Under the pieces are notes generated by a model. That model saw only the letters and a program-made list of their open reading frames with translations, did not search any database and had not been told where the DNA came from. A DNA stretch of 38,577 nucleotides from the NCBI RefSeq assembly GCF_016790065.1, contig NZ_JAEUPY010000487.1:1-38577 (forward strand), written 5' to 3'. This document shows, piece after piece, positions 8,272 to 16,084 of the stretch (within the stretch, counting starts at the first letter, position 1; every line of letters starts with the position of its first letter). This stretch comes from Steroidobacter sp. (lineage in GTDB: Bacteria > Pseudomonadota > Gammaproteobacteria > Steroidobacterales > Steroidobacteraceae). Both the position numbers and the translations under genes were made by a program.

Positions 8272-10374
8272 TTAGGGCTCAATCATGCTCAAGGCCGGTC
8301 GTGAGTGGGCGGAATCCCTACGTTCGCTCGGTGCTGCCGCGTTGAAGTGATCGGCAATCCATTGCAGCCAGCGTCGACGGACATCGCGCGTGTGCACGGG
8401 ATCCGAGGCAGTGTGACCGTCCAATGGATAGGCGATGAATTGCACGGCGGTGCCATTGTCTCTCAGGGCCCGATAGAGCTTGTATGACTGGGTGATCGGA
8501 ACGCGACGGTCGCCAGTCAGTGCCAGAATCAAGGTCGGTGTGCGGATGTTTCTTGCGAAGTGGATGGGCGACTGTTCGCGGTACTGCTGGTCGTTGTCGC
8601 CAATGTATGGCGAGCCGTTGATGCTGTAGCCATACCAGGCGTTGAAATCCGACAAGCTATATTCGTCAGCGAAGTCGGTCACAGCTGCACCTGCGACCGC
8701 GGCACTCCAACCTTGGTAGTGAGAGGTGAGCCAGGCAGTGAGATAGCCGCCATACGACCATCCGGATAGTGCGATTCGCTGCTCGTCGACGATTCCCAAT
8801 GCTTTGACCGTAGCGATACCCGCCATCACATCGCGGCCGGGACCGTCACCCGCGTCGTTAACGATGGCGCGGCGGTAGGCATCGCCCGCCGATGTGCTGC
8901 CCCGATAGTTGGGTGTAAACACCAACCATCCTTGTGCCGCTAGCAGTTCGTAGTAAGGCGTGAATGTTTCCGTGGAGGTCGTCATCGGGCCGCCATGAAT
9001 CGCCACCACCAGCGGATAGCGCTTGCCCTTCTGGAAGCCTGGCGGATGAATCAACACGCCAACTTGATCGAAGCCGTCGAGCTGCCAGTGGATGGTTTGC
9101 AGCGGCCCGTACTGTTTATTCGCCAGCGGTTCGTTGAACGCCGTCAGTCGCTTGGGCTTCGCCTCCGCCGAGCGCTTGAAATACAGTTCGGTGTTGCGTC
9201 GGGCTTCCATGCCCAAGAATGCGATTGCGCCGCTGGCGCTCGTCGACACACTGCGCACGTCAGTAACGGGCCCGACGTCTACTTTGCGAGCGGCGCCGTC
9301 GAGGGGCACGAGCCACATCGCATCCTTGCTGCCTTCTACCGCAACGCTGATCAGGCTCTTGGAGTCGGGAAGCCACACGCCATCACGAAAATTTCGATCA
9401 ATCGCGCTGGTGACGTTGCGCACTTCGCCACTCGAAGTGGAAACGAGCGTGATGCCCTCGGCGCGAAAACGAAACTCCGGCCCCCGTGAGCGCATGAAGG
9501 CCAGCCATTGTTGGTTCGGCGAAGTAGCCAGCATTGAACCGATAGGAGCGTTCGGATTCGCTGCCAGCACAGATTTTCGCGCTCCTCCGCCGCTATCGAC
9601 CGAGTAGAGTTCGGTCGGCGCCGTGAGCTCTTGAATGCTCGGCGTTGGCGTGGTCTTGGCGGCCTTGGCCGTGAAAGCCAGCGACTGGCTGCTGGCCCAT
9701 TCGAAGTCCTCGACGGACTCTTGACCGGAAGTCAGCCGTTGCGCAGCTCCGCCTGCGACCGAAATGACCCAGAGCTGCGTCGGCATCAAGCGTTCTTTGG
9801 ACAGGAAGTTGTTCCGGTCGTCGACTTCGAAGGAACGATTGTGAGGATCGTCACTGGCGGGTGGCGGCGCTGAGTCCGCAGTCGTGTATGCGATGGATGC
9901 GCCGTCTGGGCTCCACTTGAAGGCGCCGACGCCAGCGGCAGCCTTGGTCACTGCGCGAGCACCATCGAAATCATTCGAGCGAGCAATGAATATCTGAGCA
10001 GCCGTTCCTGACGGCGAGTCGAGCCACGCCAGCTGGGTGCCATCCGGCGACCATTTGGCAGCGCTGATCGAGTTGCGCCCTGGAGCAACGATGCGCTGCG
10101 CGCCGGTCTCTGTGTCGACGATGACCAGTTGGCGATTGAAACGATTGTCGACCCAATCCGCGCGCGTCACCAACAACGCAATGCTGCGACCGTCGGGCGA
10201 GATCGCCGGTTGGCCGGAGAAGCCGACTTCGGCGTCCAGATCGGCGAAAGTGATTCGATTGCTTTCGGCGGCAGAGGACGTGCCGGCCAGCAAAGACAAT
10301 CCGACTGCGACACACGCGGCCGCGAGACGCTTACGGACATTGCTTCCGCTGTGCGCGGGCTGAATCTTGGACAT
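8272..10374 (-). CDS. secreted S9 family prolyl-oligopeptidase-type peptidase
   Basis: 700 residues from the ATG at 10374. The longer upstream frame is rejected because MSKIQ is followed by a proper signal peptide (hydrophobic run, then SSAAES). Residues about 35-430 form a WD40/TolB-like propeller with recurring SPDG or WSPDG turns. The C-terminal alpha/beta hydrolase domain shows GWSYGGY with Ser540, GDRRVP with Asp622 and DGHTAS with His654, a complete triad. Such enzymes are dipeptidyl- or acylaminoacyl-peptidases; the propeller restricts them to short or folded-small peptides. It is the last gene of the minus-strand sigma/FecR operon, 46 bases after the erythromycin-esterase-family gene. 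The exact cleavage preference is not visible. Confidence 0.92.
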   Translation of the reverse strand: MSKIQPAHSGSNVRKRLAAACVAVGLSLLAGTSSAAESNRITFADLDAEVGFSGQPAISPDGRSIALLVTRADWVDNRFNRQLVIVDTETGAQRIVAPGRNSISAAKWSPDGTQLAWLDSPSGTAAQIFIARSNDFDGARAVTKAAAGVGAFKWSPDGASIAYTTADSAPPPASDDPHNRSFEVDDRNNFLSKERLMPTQLWVISVAGGAAQRLTSGQESVEDFEWASSQSLAFTAKAAKTTPTPSIQELTAPTELYSVDSGGGARKSVLAANPNAPIGSMLATSPNQQWLAFMRSRGPEFRFRAEGITLVSTSSGEVRNVTSAIDRNFRDGVWLPDSKSLISVAVEGSKDAMWLVPLDGAARKVDVGPVTDVRSVSTSASGAIAFLGMEARRNTELYFKRSAEAKPKRLTAFNEPLANKQYGPLQTIHWQLDGFDQVGVLIHPPGFQKGKRYPLVVAIHGGPMTTSTETFTPYYELLAAQGWLVFTPNYRGSTSAGDAYRRAIVNDAGDGPGRDVMAGIATVKALGIVDEQRIALSGWSYGGYLTAWLTSHYQGWSAAVAGAAVTDFADEYSLSDFNAWYGYSINGSPYIGDNDQQYREQSPIHFARNIRTPTLILALTGDRRVPITQSYKLYRALRDNGTAVQFIAYPLDGHTASDPVHTRDVRRRWLQWIADHFNAAAPSERRDSAHSRPALSMIEP

Positions 10375-10420
10375 GCGTTGGACTCGTGATGAACAGTTGC
10401 GTTGGTGTTTGAGCTGAGTG

Positions 10421-11800
10421 CTATCGATGCGAACTGCTGCAAGCAGGACTAACCGTGCCCAGGTACAGCAATGCGTCGTAGGCGCGCCCGATTGCCAGCT
10501 CAATGGCTAGCGAGCCCAGAGCGACGGGCTGGGGCTGCTTGAGCCAGGTTGCAACGGGCGGTGGCGCTGGACGCAGATCCAGAATGAAGCGCGACTGGTC
10601 GATCTCGCCAAGCACGCCGTCAAAAGAATGTGCTGGGGATCGGGTCAGCGTCTTCTTGCCGCCGGCACAACTCCGGAAACCTTCCACTTCGATCTCGCCG
10701 GCACCGACGAGATTGCCAATGCTGAAGAGTCGGTTGCCGAGGCGGCGTTTCAGATACGTTCCCGCCGGCTGTTGCGAGGAGTCGTCGGTCGCCGAGTTCC
10801 AGCTCGCTTTGATGGGAGCGGTGCTCAGATGATAGGCATGAGCGAACACCAGAATCTTGCCGCTGGAGCCTTGCTGTTCGATCACCCATTCCAAGTTGTC
10901 GGCCTGTGCACGATCACGCGAATCGAGCGCCGGTGCGAAGAACGTTGGCGTTCCGTTGCTGTCGCTGCGCTTCCAACCGACCGGGATTTGGCGGAGCCAC
11001 GCATCCGCTTGGCGCGCTCCGATGGCTGCTCGATAACCCCATTGAAAGTTATTCGCCGAGCTGGCCGCGATGTAGTCAGCTTCTTTTCGTTCCAGCAAGG
11101 CGATGAGATCGGCCACAGTGGCGGTGAGTGCATCACGCTGCGTAAGACTCAGGCTGGCGTAACCAGATGCTTCGGCCGAGCGGGTATCGAAGTGAAGGTG
11201 CTTCAATTGCGAACTTGCGCGCGTACGAAGGCTCGTCTCAGCGACTGCGTCCACGCGAGCCAGGTAGTCAAACGCGGCCGACAATGCAGTGTCGAGGTGT
11301 CGCTTGGCTTCAGGGTTTCCGGGACTGCCCGGGACGTCGAAGCCGTAAAAATCGACCTTGCGGTGATGCGACGGATCGGCGTTGTAGGCACGCAGCCAAG
11401 CAATCAAGTCGCGATTGGCGGGGAGGCGGTCGAAGGTCCACGAGATGCCGTTGGCCAATACGTCGTCAAGCGTCCCCGGGCCGCCGCGCACGAAATCATG
11501 AACCACGCGGCCCTCGACTAGCCCGGATTCGATGGCGATCGCCGTGAATCCTTTCTTCTCTACCAGGTATTGAAACAGACGATTACGAAACTCGAGAGGT
11601 TCGGCGGCTCCGTGTGTTGCTTCGGTGACAGCAACCACGGTTGCGTCGCCGATCATGCTGCCAAGCGTCTCAAGATCCTCGGGCACGGCGGATTGAGTTG
11701 CCCAATGAATGAAAGCCTCACGGCCCGCCGACTCGTTGCTAGATGCCGGCGCTTGCGCGTGCATAGTCGCAAGCATGCACATAGAAACGAAACCCCTCAT
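10421..11800 (-). CDS. erythromycin esterase family protein
   Basis: 459 residues. The N-terminus is a short hydrophobic stretch ending in MHAQA, a plausible export signal. The conserved core of the Ere/succinoglycan-biosynthesis-like family is present: E60-A-T-H63-G, then E91 in AIESG, and H321 in VFAHAYHLS. The spacings (Glu/His three apart, second Glu 28 after the His) match the active-site residues known in Ere-type enzymes. Known members open macrolide lactones, but many relatives have no macrolide activity. The start overlaps the stop of the upstream metallohydrolase as ATGA (11797-11800), so it is translationally coupled in a sigma-factor-led operon. That setting suggests a catabolic lactone or ester substrate rather than a resistance cassette; this is inference. 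Confidence 0.85.
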   Translation of the reverse strand: MRGFVSMCMLATMHAQAPASSNESAGREAFIHWATQSAVPEDLETLGSMIGDATVVAVTEATHGAAEPLEFRNRLFQYLVEKKGFTAIAIESGLVEGRVVHDFVRGGPGTLDDVLANGISWTFDRLPANRDLIAWLRAYNADPSHHRKVDFYGFDVPGSPGNPEAKRHLDTALSAAFDYLARVDAVAETSLRTRASSQLKHLHFDTRSAEASGYASLSLTQRDALTATVADLIALLERKEADYIAASSANNFQWGYRAAIGARQADAWLRQIPVGWKRSDSNGTPTFFAPALDSRDRAQADNLEWVIEQQGSSGKILVFAHAYHLSTAPIKASWNSATDDSSQQPAGTYLKRRLGNRLFSIGNLVGAGEIEVEGFRSCAGGKKTLTRSPAHSFDGVLGEIDQSRFILDLRPAPPPVATWLKQPQPVALGSLAIELAIGRAYDALLYLGTVSPACSSSHR

Positions 11801-14181
11801 TCCGTTTCTGACAGGCGCTGCTGCAGCGTCTGACGCGCCTTTTCGAAATGGCTCTGTAGCCTGGGGATCGGCGCGCCTTCGAATGCTTTGCGAAGTTTCT
11901 CTTCGCTGCTGCTAACGATCTTGAGTAACGCAGACGCCGCTGCACGTTCGGTCGCGGGAAGCGTGCTGCCACGCCGGCCGATCCAAATCGGCGAAGTGTG
12001 AGCGAAGGCGTAGTCATCCATCGCCGGCCAACTGGAGATTCGTCCGCCGTGAGCGCGCGCGGCGATCCAGCCACCTTCGGGAATCGCGATGCTGCCGGAG
12101 AAGCTGCGTTTACCGGCTTTGGTCAACCCGCTGCCTTGCCAGACGACTGCGCCGTTGATGAGCAGCTCCAGCTTGTCGAATGCAACTGCACTGTAAACAT
12201 CGAGATGCCATTGAACGGCGGCTGACTTTTCATCGAGCACGTCGCCAGGGCGCGCCGCTGCAACCCGAAGATCCAGCAGTGGCCCGTTGGTGACAAAGCT
12301 CCGACCGGCTTTTAGATCTCGCAGATAGTCATCGAGCTTGAACGGTTGGGGCGTGCGCACGTAAGCGCGCGTTGCGCCCACGGGCATGATGCGAAAGAAA
12401 TTTGCCATCGAGTCCGAGCCGGCGCTCGGTGCAATCGGCAGGCCGAGGTTTAGCAGCTGATACCACACGCCTGCCGCGCCGAGCGCGTCGCTCCACAGGC
12501 ACGACAGCTCGTACAAGTCCACTTCGCCCAGCACTGCATCCGGAATGAGCGAATGCGGTGTCGGGTACGGATGAACGTAGACGTTGACGCCGCCTTGCTT
12601 GCGAGCGTGGCGTAATGCATCCGCATTGAGGCGGTCGTCCCATCGATAAGACTCGTAGTACGGGCCCCAGAACCAGGGCCAGAACAGCTCATTGGCGCCG
12701 ATGATGCCGATGTGTCCGAAGAAGTGCGGCCGGACTTCCTGCGAGAACTGCAGGAACGGCGGTTCACTCAATTGCTGCCAGCCCCAGTACTGCCGATCTT
12801 CCAGGCGCTCGTGCAGATTGGCGACGGTTGGCGTTGCGAAGTCCAAGTCTTCGGCGCGCATTTGCAGGAGTAGATCTTCTGGAGTGAGCCGGTAGGGGCC
12901 GCCGTAGTTGAGGTGCAGATGATGATCTGCCGAGATGTAGCCAGCCGCGCGGGTGTCCCACACCGGCTCCAGCTTTATGGAGATGTCACGCGTCGTTCCG
13001 GCCTCGATGTTTTCGCGGATGACCTTCAATGGAGTTGTGGGGCCGCGCACGGCGGAGATCCGTACGTCGCCTGCTGGCACGGTGATTTCGGTCGTACCTG
13101 GAGAAAAGAAATAGATTGCGCCGCTGGCCAAGTCGAATTTCGGCTGGCCGGCATCCGGTAGGACTGGATGGCCTTGAGCATCCACAACGGCGAGCCGAGC
13201 GGCGTCACCTTTGATCCGAAGTTGTGCCGTCGGCACGCCCCAGTGCCACGCGTGGATCGGCACGTCGATAACGTTGCCGCCCGCATACGGCACCCGCTTC
13301 AACACCATGCGTTCCTGCGCATCGCTTTCCGTGAAATAGATATCTTTGCCTTCGGCGCTCCATGCTGGAGTGAGTGGCAGTCCTCGGGAGAGCACGATAG
13401 CCGAACGTGGCTCGTCGAACGGTAGTAATCGCAGCTCAGGTTCGCTGCTGGACGGCAATGTCACAGCTACCGTGCGACCGTCGGGGCTCAATGCGGGACG
13501 GCTGTGCGAGAGGATGTTGCCCGCATAGAGGGTGCGTTCGTTACCATCCGAAAGATCATGAATGCGAATCTCATCGGGGCCGCTGCCGCTGTCGAAGAAG
13601 TACAGCACCCGCTCGCCGTCGGGATGCACGAGAGGGCGCAGCACGGCGCCTTTGTGATCCGTCAGCCGAGTTCGCTGGCCTGTAGCGAACTCCAGGCGCC
13701 ACAGATCCAAATCGCCTGCGGTGGCCGAAGAGTAATAAAGAAAGCGGCCGTCGGGCGAGAACGTCGGGTCGAGTTCCAGCACCGGCTCGCCAGCCAAAAG
13801 CTGCTCGCGGTTTTCGTTGAGATCGAGCATGACGATGGAGGTGTCGCGGGTATCGTCACGAACGAAGGCGAGGTGTCGGCCATCGGGCGACCAAGCCGGC
13901 CGCGAATCCATGTGAGCGCCCGAGGTAATGCGCCGCGCGACATGCGTTTCAAGATCCAACAACCAAAGCCAGCCGCGTGCCGCGAAAGCGACGTGGCGGC
14001 CATCGGGTGAAGGCGCCGGATCGGTCGGCCCGGCATTCAGCGTGGGCAGGTTGTATGCTTCGAAATAAAGGTGATGGCCGAAGCTCTGCAACTTCGGGTA
14101 GCGATGTCTCCAGTCGGCATGCACCTCGGTCGTCATTGCCAGCAGGAGCAGCACCGCGCTCAACACGGTGCGGTCAATCAT
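11797..14181 (-). CDS. TolB-like beta-propeller plus CehA/McbA-like metallohydrolase (PHP-type) protein
   Basis: 794 residues with a signal peptide (residues 1-22, ending VHAD). Residues about 50-290 carry repeated propeller turns: SPDG at 58, 98, 142 and 232, HPDG at 187. A linker of about 110 residues leads to a C-terminal domain that opens with ISADHHLHL: D419, H420, H421 and H423 are the metal-binding start of PHP-like CehA hydrolases. Further His/Asp motifs follow (VHPYPTPH and GSDSMANF). CehA-type enzymes are named for carbaryl hydrolysis, but most relatives are uncharacterised secreted phosphoesterase- or esterase-like proteins. The gene is joined by ATGA overlaps to fecR upstream (14178-14181) and to the Ere-family gene downstream. 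The two-domain order is clear; the reaction is not. Confidence 0.85.
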   Translation of the reverse strand: MIDRTVLSAVLLLLAMTTEVHADWRHRYPKLQSFGHHLYFEAYNLPTLNAGPTDPAPSPDGRHVAFAARGWLWLLDLETHVARRITSGAHMDSRPAWSPDGRHLAFVRDDTRDTSIVMLDLNENREQLLAGEPVLELDPTFSPDGRFLYYSSATAGDLDLWRLEFATGQRTRLTDHKGAVLRPLVHPDGERVLYFFDSGSGPDEIRIHDLSDGNERTLYAGNILSHSRPALSPDGRTVAVTLPSSSEPELRLLPFDEPRSAIVLSRGLPLTPAWSAEGKDIYFTESDAQERMVLKRVPYAGGNVIDVPIHAWHWGVPTAQLRIKGDAARLAVVDAQGHPVLPDAGQPKFDLASGAIYFFSPGTTEITVPAGDVRISAVRGPTTPLKVIRENIEAGTTRDISIKLEPVWDTRAAGYISADHHLHLNYGGPYRLTPEDLLLQMRAEDLDFATPTVANLHERLEDRQYWGWQQLSEPPFLQFSQEVRPHFFGHIGIIGANELFWPWFWGPYYESYRWDDRLNADALRHARKQGGVNVYVHPYPTPHSLIPDAVLGEVDLYELSCLWSDALGAAGVWYQLLNLGLPIAPSAGSDSMANFFRIMPVGATRAYVRTPQPFKLDDYLRDLKAGRSFVTNGPLLDLRVAAARPGDVLDEKSAAVQWHLDVYSAVAFDKLELLINGAVVWQGSGLTKAGKRSFSGSIAIPEGGWIAARAHGGRISSWPAMDDYAFAHTSPIWIGRRGSTLPATERAAASALLKIVSSSEEKLRKAFEGAPIPRLQSHFEKARQTLQQRLSETE

Positions 14182-15353
14182 TTGGCAACGTCATCCCGCT
14201 GCTGTAATTCAATGCTGCCGTTGGCGTGGCGGATCACACGCAGATGAAATGATTCTTCCAGTCCCAGCAACCAGCCATCCAGGTTGTGCTCCAGCACTGT
14301 GCCGGTGATGCGCAGCTCGCCCAAAGCCGGATCGGCGAGTTCGATGCGCCGAGCGGTGTAGCGATTAACGTCGGCGATGATGCCGGCCAGCGGCTCATCG
14401 AGATAACTCAGTCGACCTTCACGCCAACTTGCCACGGTACGCACATCGATCGAGGTAATCGCTGTCGTCGCACCGGCGAGCGATGCCGTTAGCTGCTGGC
14501 CGGCGGTCAGGCGCGCCGTGCTGTCGTGCTGATCGGTCGAGTGGCTGAGCGGAGGCCTGTCATCCGAAGGCGGCAGAACCAAGCGGTCGTCGCTGACCTT
14601 CACAGTTCCTTCAGCGACTGCCACGACTACATGATCGCCGGACCAGCGTACATTGAAGGCCGTGCCCACAGCGGTGATGGTCGTGGAGCCTGCACGCACC
14701 GTAAAAGGTCGACTAGCGTCGGGAGCGACACGGAAGAACGCCTCGCCGTGTTTGAGCGTGACTGTACGAGCCCCTGCGGTATACACGGTGCGCAGTAGCG
14801 TGTATCCGCCGGCGTCAACGGTGGAGCCGTCGGGCAGTAGTGCCTTGAGCGTGCCTCCGGACGGCGTCTGCGTCTGTTGGTAGGTCAACAAGCCAGGCAG
14901 ATTGATCTCGCGAAGATAACCCGCCGTCAGCAAGGCGAACATCAACAGCATGCTTGCGGCCAGCGTGCCGGCAGTCCATAACGGCCAGCGCCGAAAGCGT
15001 GTCCAAGCGATCGTCCGCACAGCGGCGATCGAGGGTGGTGTCGGTGCTGACGACTGAGCTGCGCTCGGTGCACTGGCGCCGGATTCCAGCCACTCCCATA
15101 TACCTTGCTTGCCGTCATAGCAGTCTGTAGCTAAATCATGCGGCTTCGGCCAAGGGGCGCGCATGGCGTCGGCTGCGCACATCATGCTCTCAACGCGAGC
15201 GTACTCTGCATGGTGTCGCGGGTCCGCGCTCAGCCACTGCTGCCATTCGGTGATACGTGCGATGGACACCTGCGGCTCACGAACCTCCATGAACCATGCG
15301 ACGGCTTGCCGCAGGATCGGGTCGTGCTCGCGGGCGGCGGAGGGCTTGTTCAT
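14178..15353 (-). CDS. FecR-type anti-sigma / sigma regulator (unit 1)
   Basis: 391 residues from the ATG at 15353; an in-frame extension upstream is rejected because this ATG overlaps the sigma stop as ATGA, as in the other two units of the window. Residues 17-55 are the FecR N-terminal cytoplasmic segment that binds sigma. A single membrane helix spans about 125-145. The periplasmic FecR domain runs about 172-236 (LLPDGSTV, GEAFF, AVGTAFNVR), and a C-terminal STN-like segment follows from about 340. In known systems FecR senses the receptor's STN domain and controls the paired sigma factor. The long linker (about 70-115) between the N-terminal part and the helix is larger than in units 2 and 3. 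Partner receptor: the divergent gene at 16085. Confidence 0.92.
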   Translation of the reverse strand: MNKPSAAREHDPILRQAVAWFMEVREPQVSIARITEWQQWLSADPRHHAEYARVESMMCAADAMRAPWPKPHDLATDCYDGKQGIWEWLESGASAPSAAQSSAPTPPSIAAVRTIAWTRFRRWPLWTAGTLAASMLLMFALLTAGYLREINLPGLLTYQQTQTPSGGTLKALLPDGSTVDAGGYTLLRTVYTAGARTVTLKHGEAFFRVAPDASRPFTVRAGSTTITAVGTAFNVRWSGDHVVVAVAEGTVKVSDDRLVLPPSDDRPPLSHSTDQHDSTARLTAGQQLTASLAGATTAITSIDVRTVASWREGRLSYLDEPLAGIIADVNRYTARRIELADPALGELRITGTVLEHNLDGWLLGLEESFHLRVIRHANGSIELQQRDDVAK

Positions 15354-15946
15354 TTGGACTGCTCCACCGCATCCAAGCCCACTCGACAATAGACAATGGC
15401 GCGCATCACGTAGTCCCGGACCATGCGCTCGGACAAACCCATGCGATGGGCGACGTCCGCAAACTCCAATCCCTGGACTTTGTGCAGCAGGAAGGCCTGG
15501 CGGCACTTTGCCGGCATTTCTCCGACGAGCCGCTCCAGGTGCTCGACCTGTTGTTCCACCGCTGCGATGTGCTCCGGAGTGGGGTTGTCTCGCAGTTCCT
15601 CGAACAGGCCGCCTTGCATCGCCCGCAGGCCGCGAGTGCGCAGTCGCAGGCGGTCGATCGCCAGGTTCGATGCAGTCTTGAACAGCAGTGCCCGTTGATA
15701 GCTCAAGCCCCAGGGACGATCCAGATTCAGCAGCTTCACGTAGGCTTCCTGAGCCACTTCTTTGGCTTCGTGATGTGAACTCAGGCGCTCGGACAGGAAC
15801 CGCAGCAGTGCTTCGTTATGCTCGCGAAACAGCCTCGCCACCAGTTCGGCGCGTGACCCATCCGCCTGCGTGCCCGAATGCGATTGCGCTCCGTCGGTGG
15901 CGGAGCCAGGCGGAGACTCGGGCGGTTCTTGTGGACACATCTTCAT
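15350..15946 (-). CDS. FecI-type ECF sigma factor (unit 1)
   Basis: 198 residues from the ATG at 15946, preceded by GGGG about eight bases upstream; longer in-frame starts would run into the intergenic palindrome. Sigma region 2 lies at about 37-105 (FREHN, EVAQEAYVKLL, ALLFKTASNLAIDRLR) and region 4 at about 138-190 (MPAKCRQAFLLHK, LSERMVRDYVMRAI), joined by a short acidic linker. The first 30 residues are Pro/Ser/Gly-rich and probably disordered. It overlaps fecR by ATGA. It heads a five-gene operon and is divergent from the STN receptor, so the 138-base gap probably holds both promoters. It closely resembles the sigma factor at 34149 and much less the one at 22923. Confidence 0.93.
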   Translation of the reverse strand: MKMCPQEPPESPPGSATDGAQSHSGTQADGSRAELVARLFREHNEALLRFLSERLSSHHEAKEVAQEAYVKLLNLDRPWGLSYQRALLFKTASNLAIDRLRLRTRGLRAMQGGLFEELRDNPTPEHIAAVEQQVEHLERLVGEMPAKCRQAFLLHKVQGLEFADVAHRMGLSERMVRDYVMRAIVYCRVGLDAVEQSK

Positions 15947-15986
15947 TGGCAGTAACCCCGTACCTATCAACGACGGCGGCCCGGAA

Positions 15987-16008
15987 TTTTGCGATCCGAA
16001 TCGCAAAA
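15987..16008. promoter_or_regulatory. perfect inverted repeat in the sigma/receptor divergent promoter region
   Basis: TTTTGCGAT (15987-15995) and ATCGCAAAA (16000-16008) are exact inverted complements around CCGA. The site sits 41-62 bases upstream of the sigma start and 77-98 bases upstream of the receptor start. The size and symmetry look like an operator for a dimeric regulator; a weak hairpin with a T-run on the minus strand is the alternative. Confidence 0.5.
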
Positions 16009-16062
16009 AAATACTCGTGGAGCGTTTAAAGGGCGCGCAGCCGAGCATTGGCGCGGCTGGTC

Positions 16063-16080
16063 GTACATAACTTGGGGAGA
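16063..16080 (+). promoter_or_regulatory. leader and ribosome binding site of TonB receptor 1
   Basis: GTACATAACTT is followed by GGGGAGA at 16074-16080, four bases before the ATG at 16085. This decides the start over an in-frame start at 15989. A similar AT/AC-rich stretch before GGGGA occurs at the other two STN receptors. Confidence 0.65.
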
Positions 16081-16084
16081 ACGA

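Noticed and set aside
15947-16084. Canonical FecI -35/-10 promoter shared by the three receptors
   Set aside because: AAAT and CGT words occur before each receptor but with different spacings, so no consistent promoter could be drawn.
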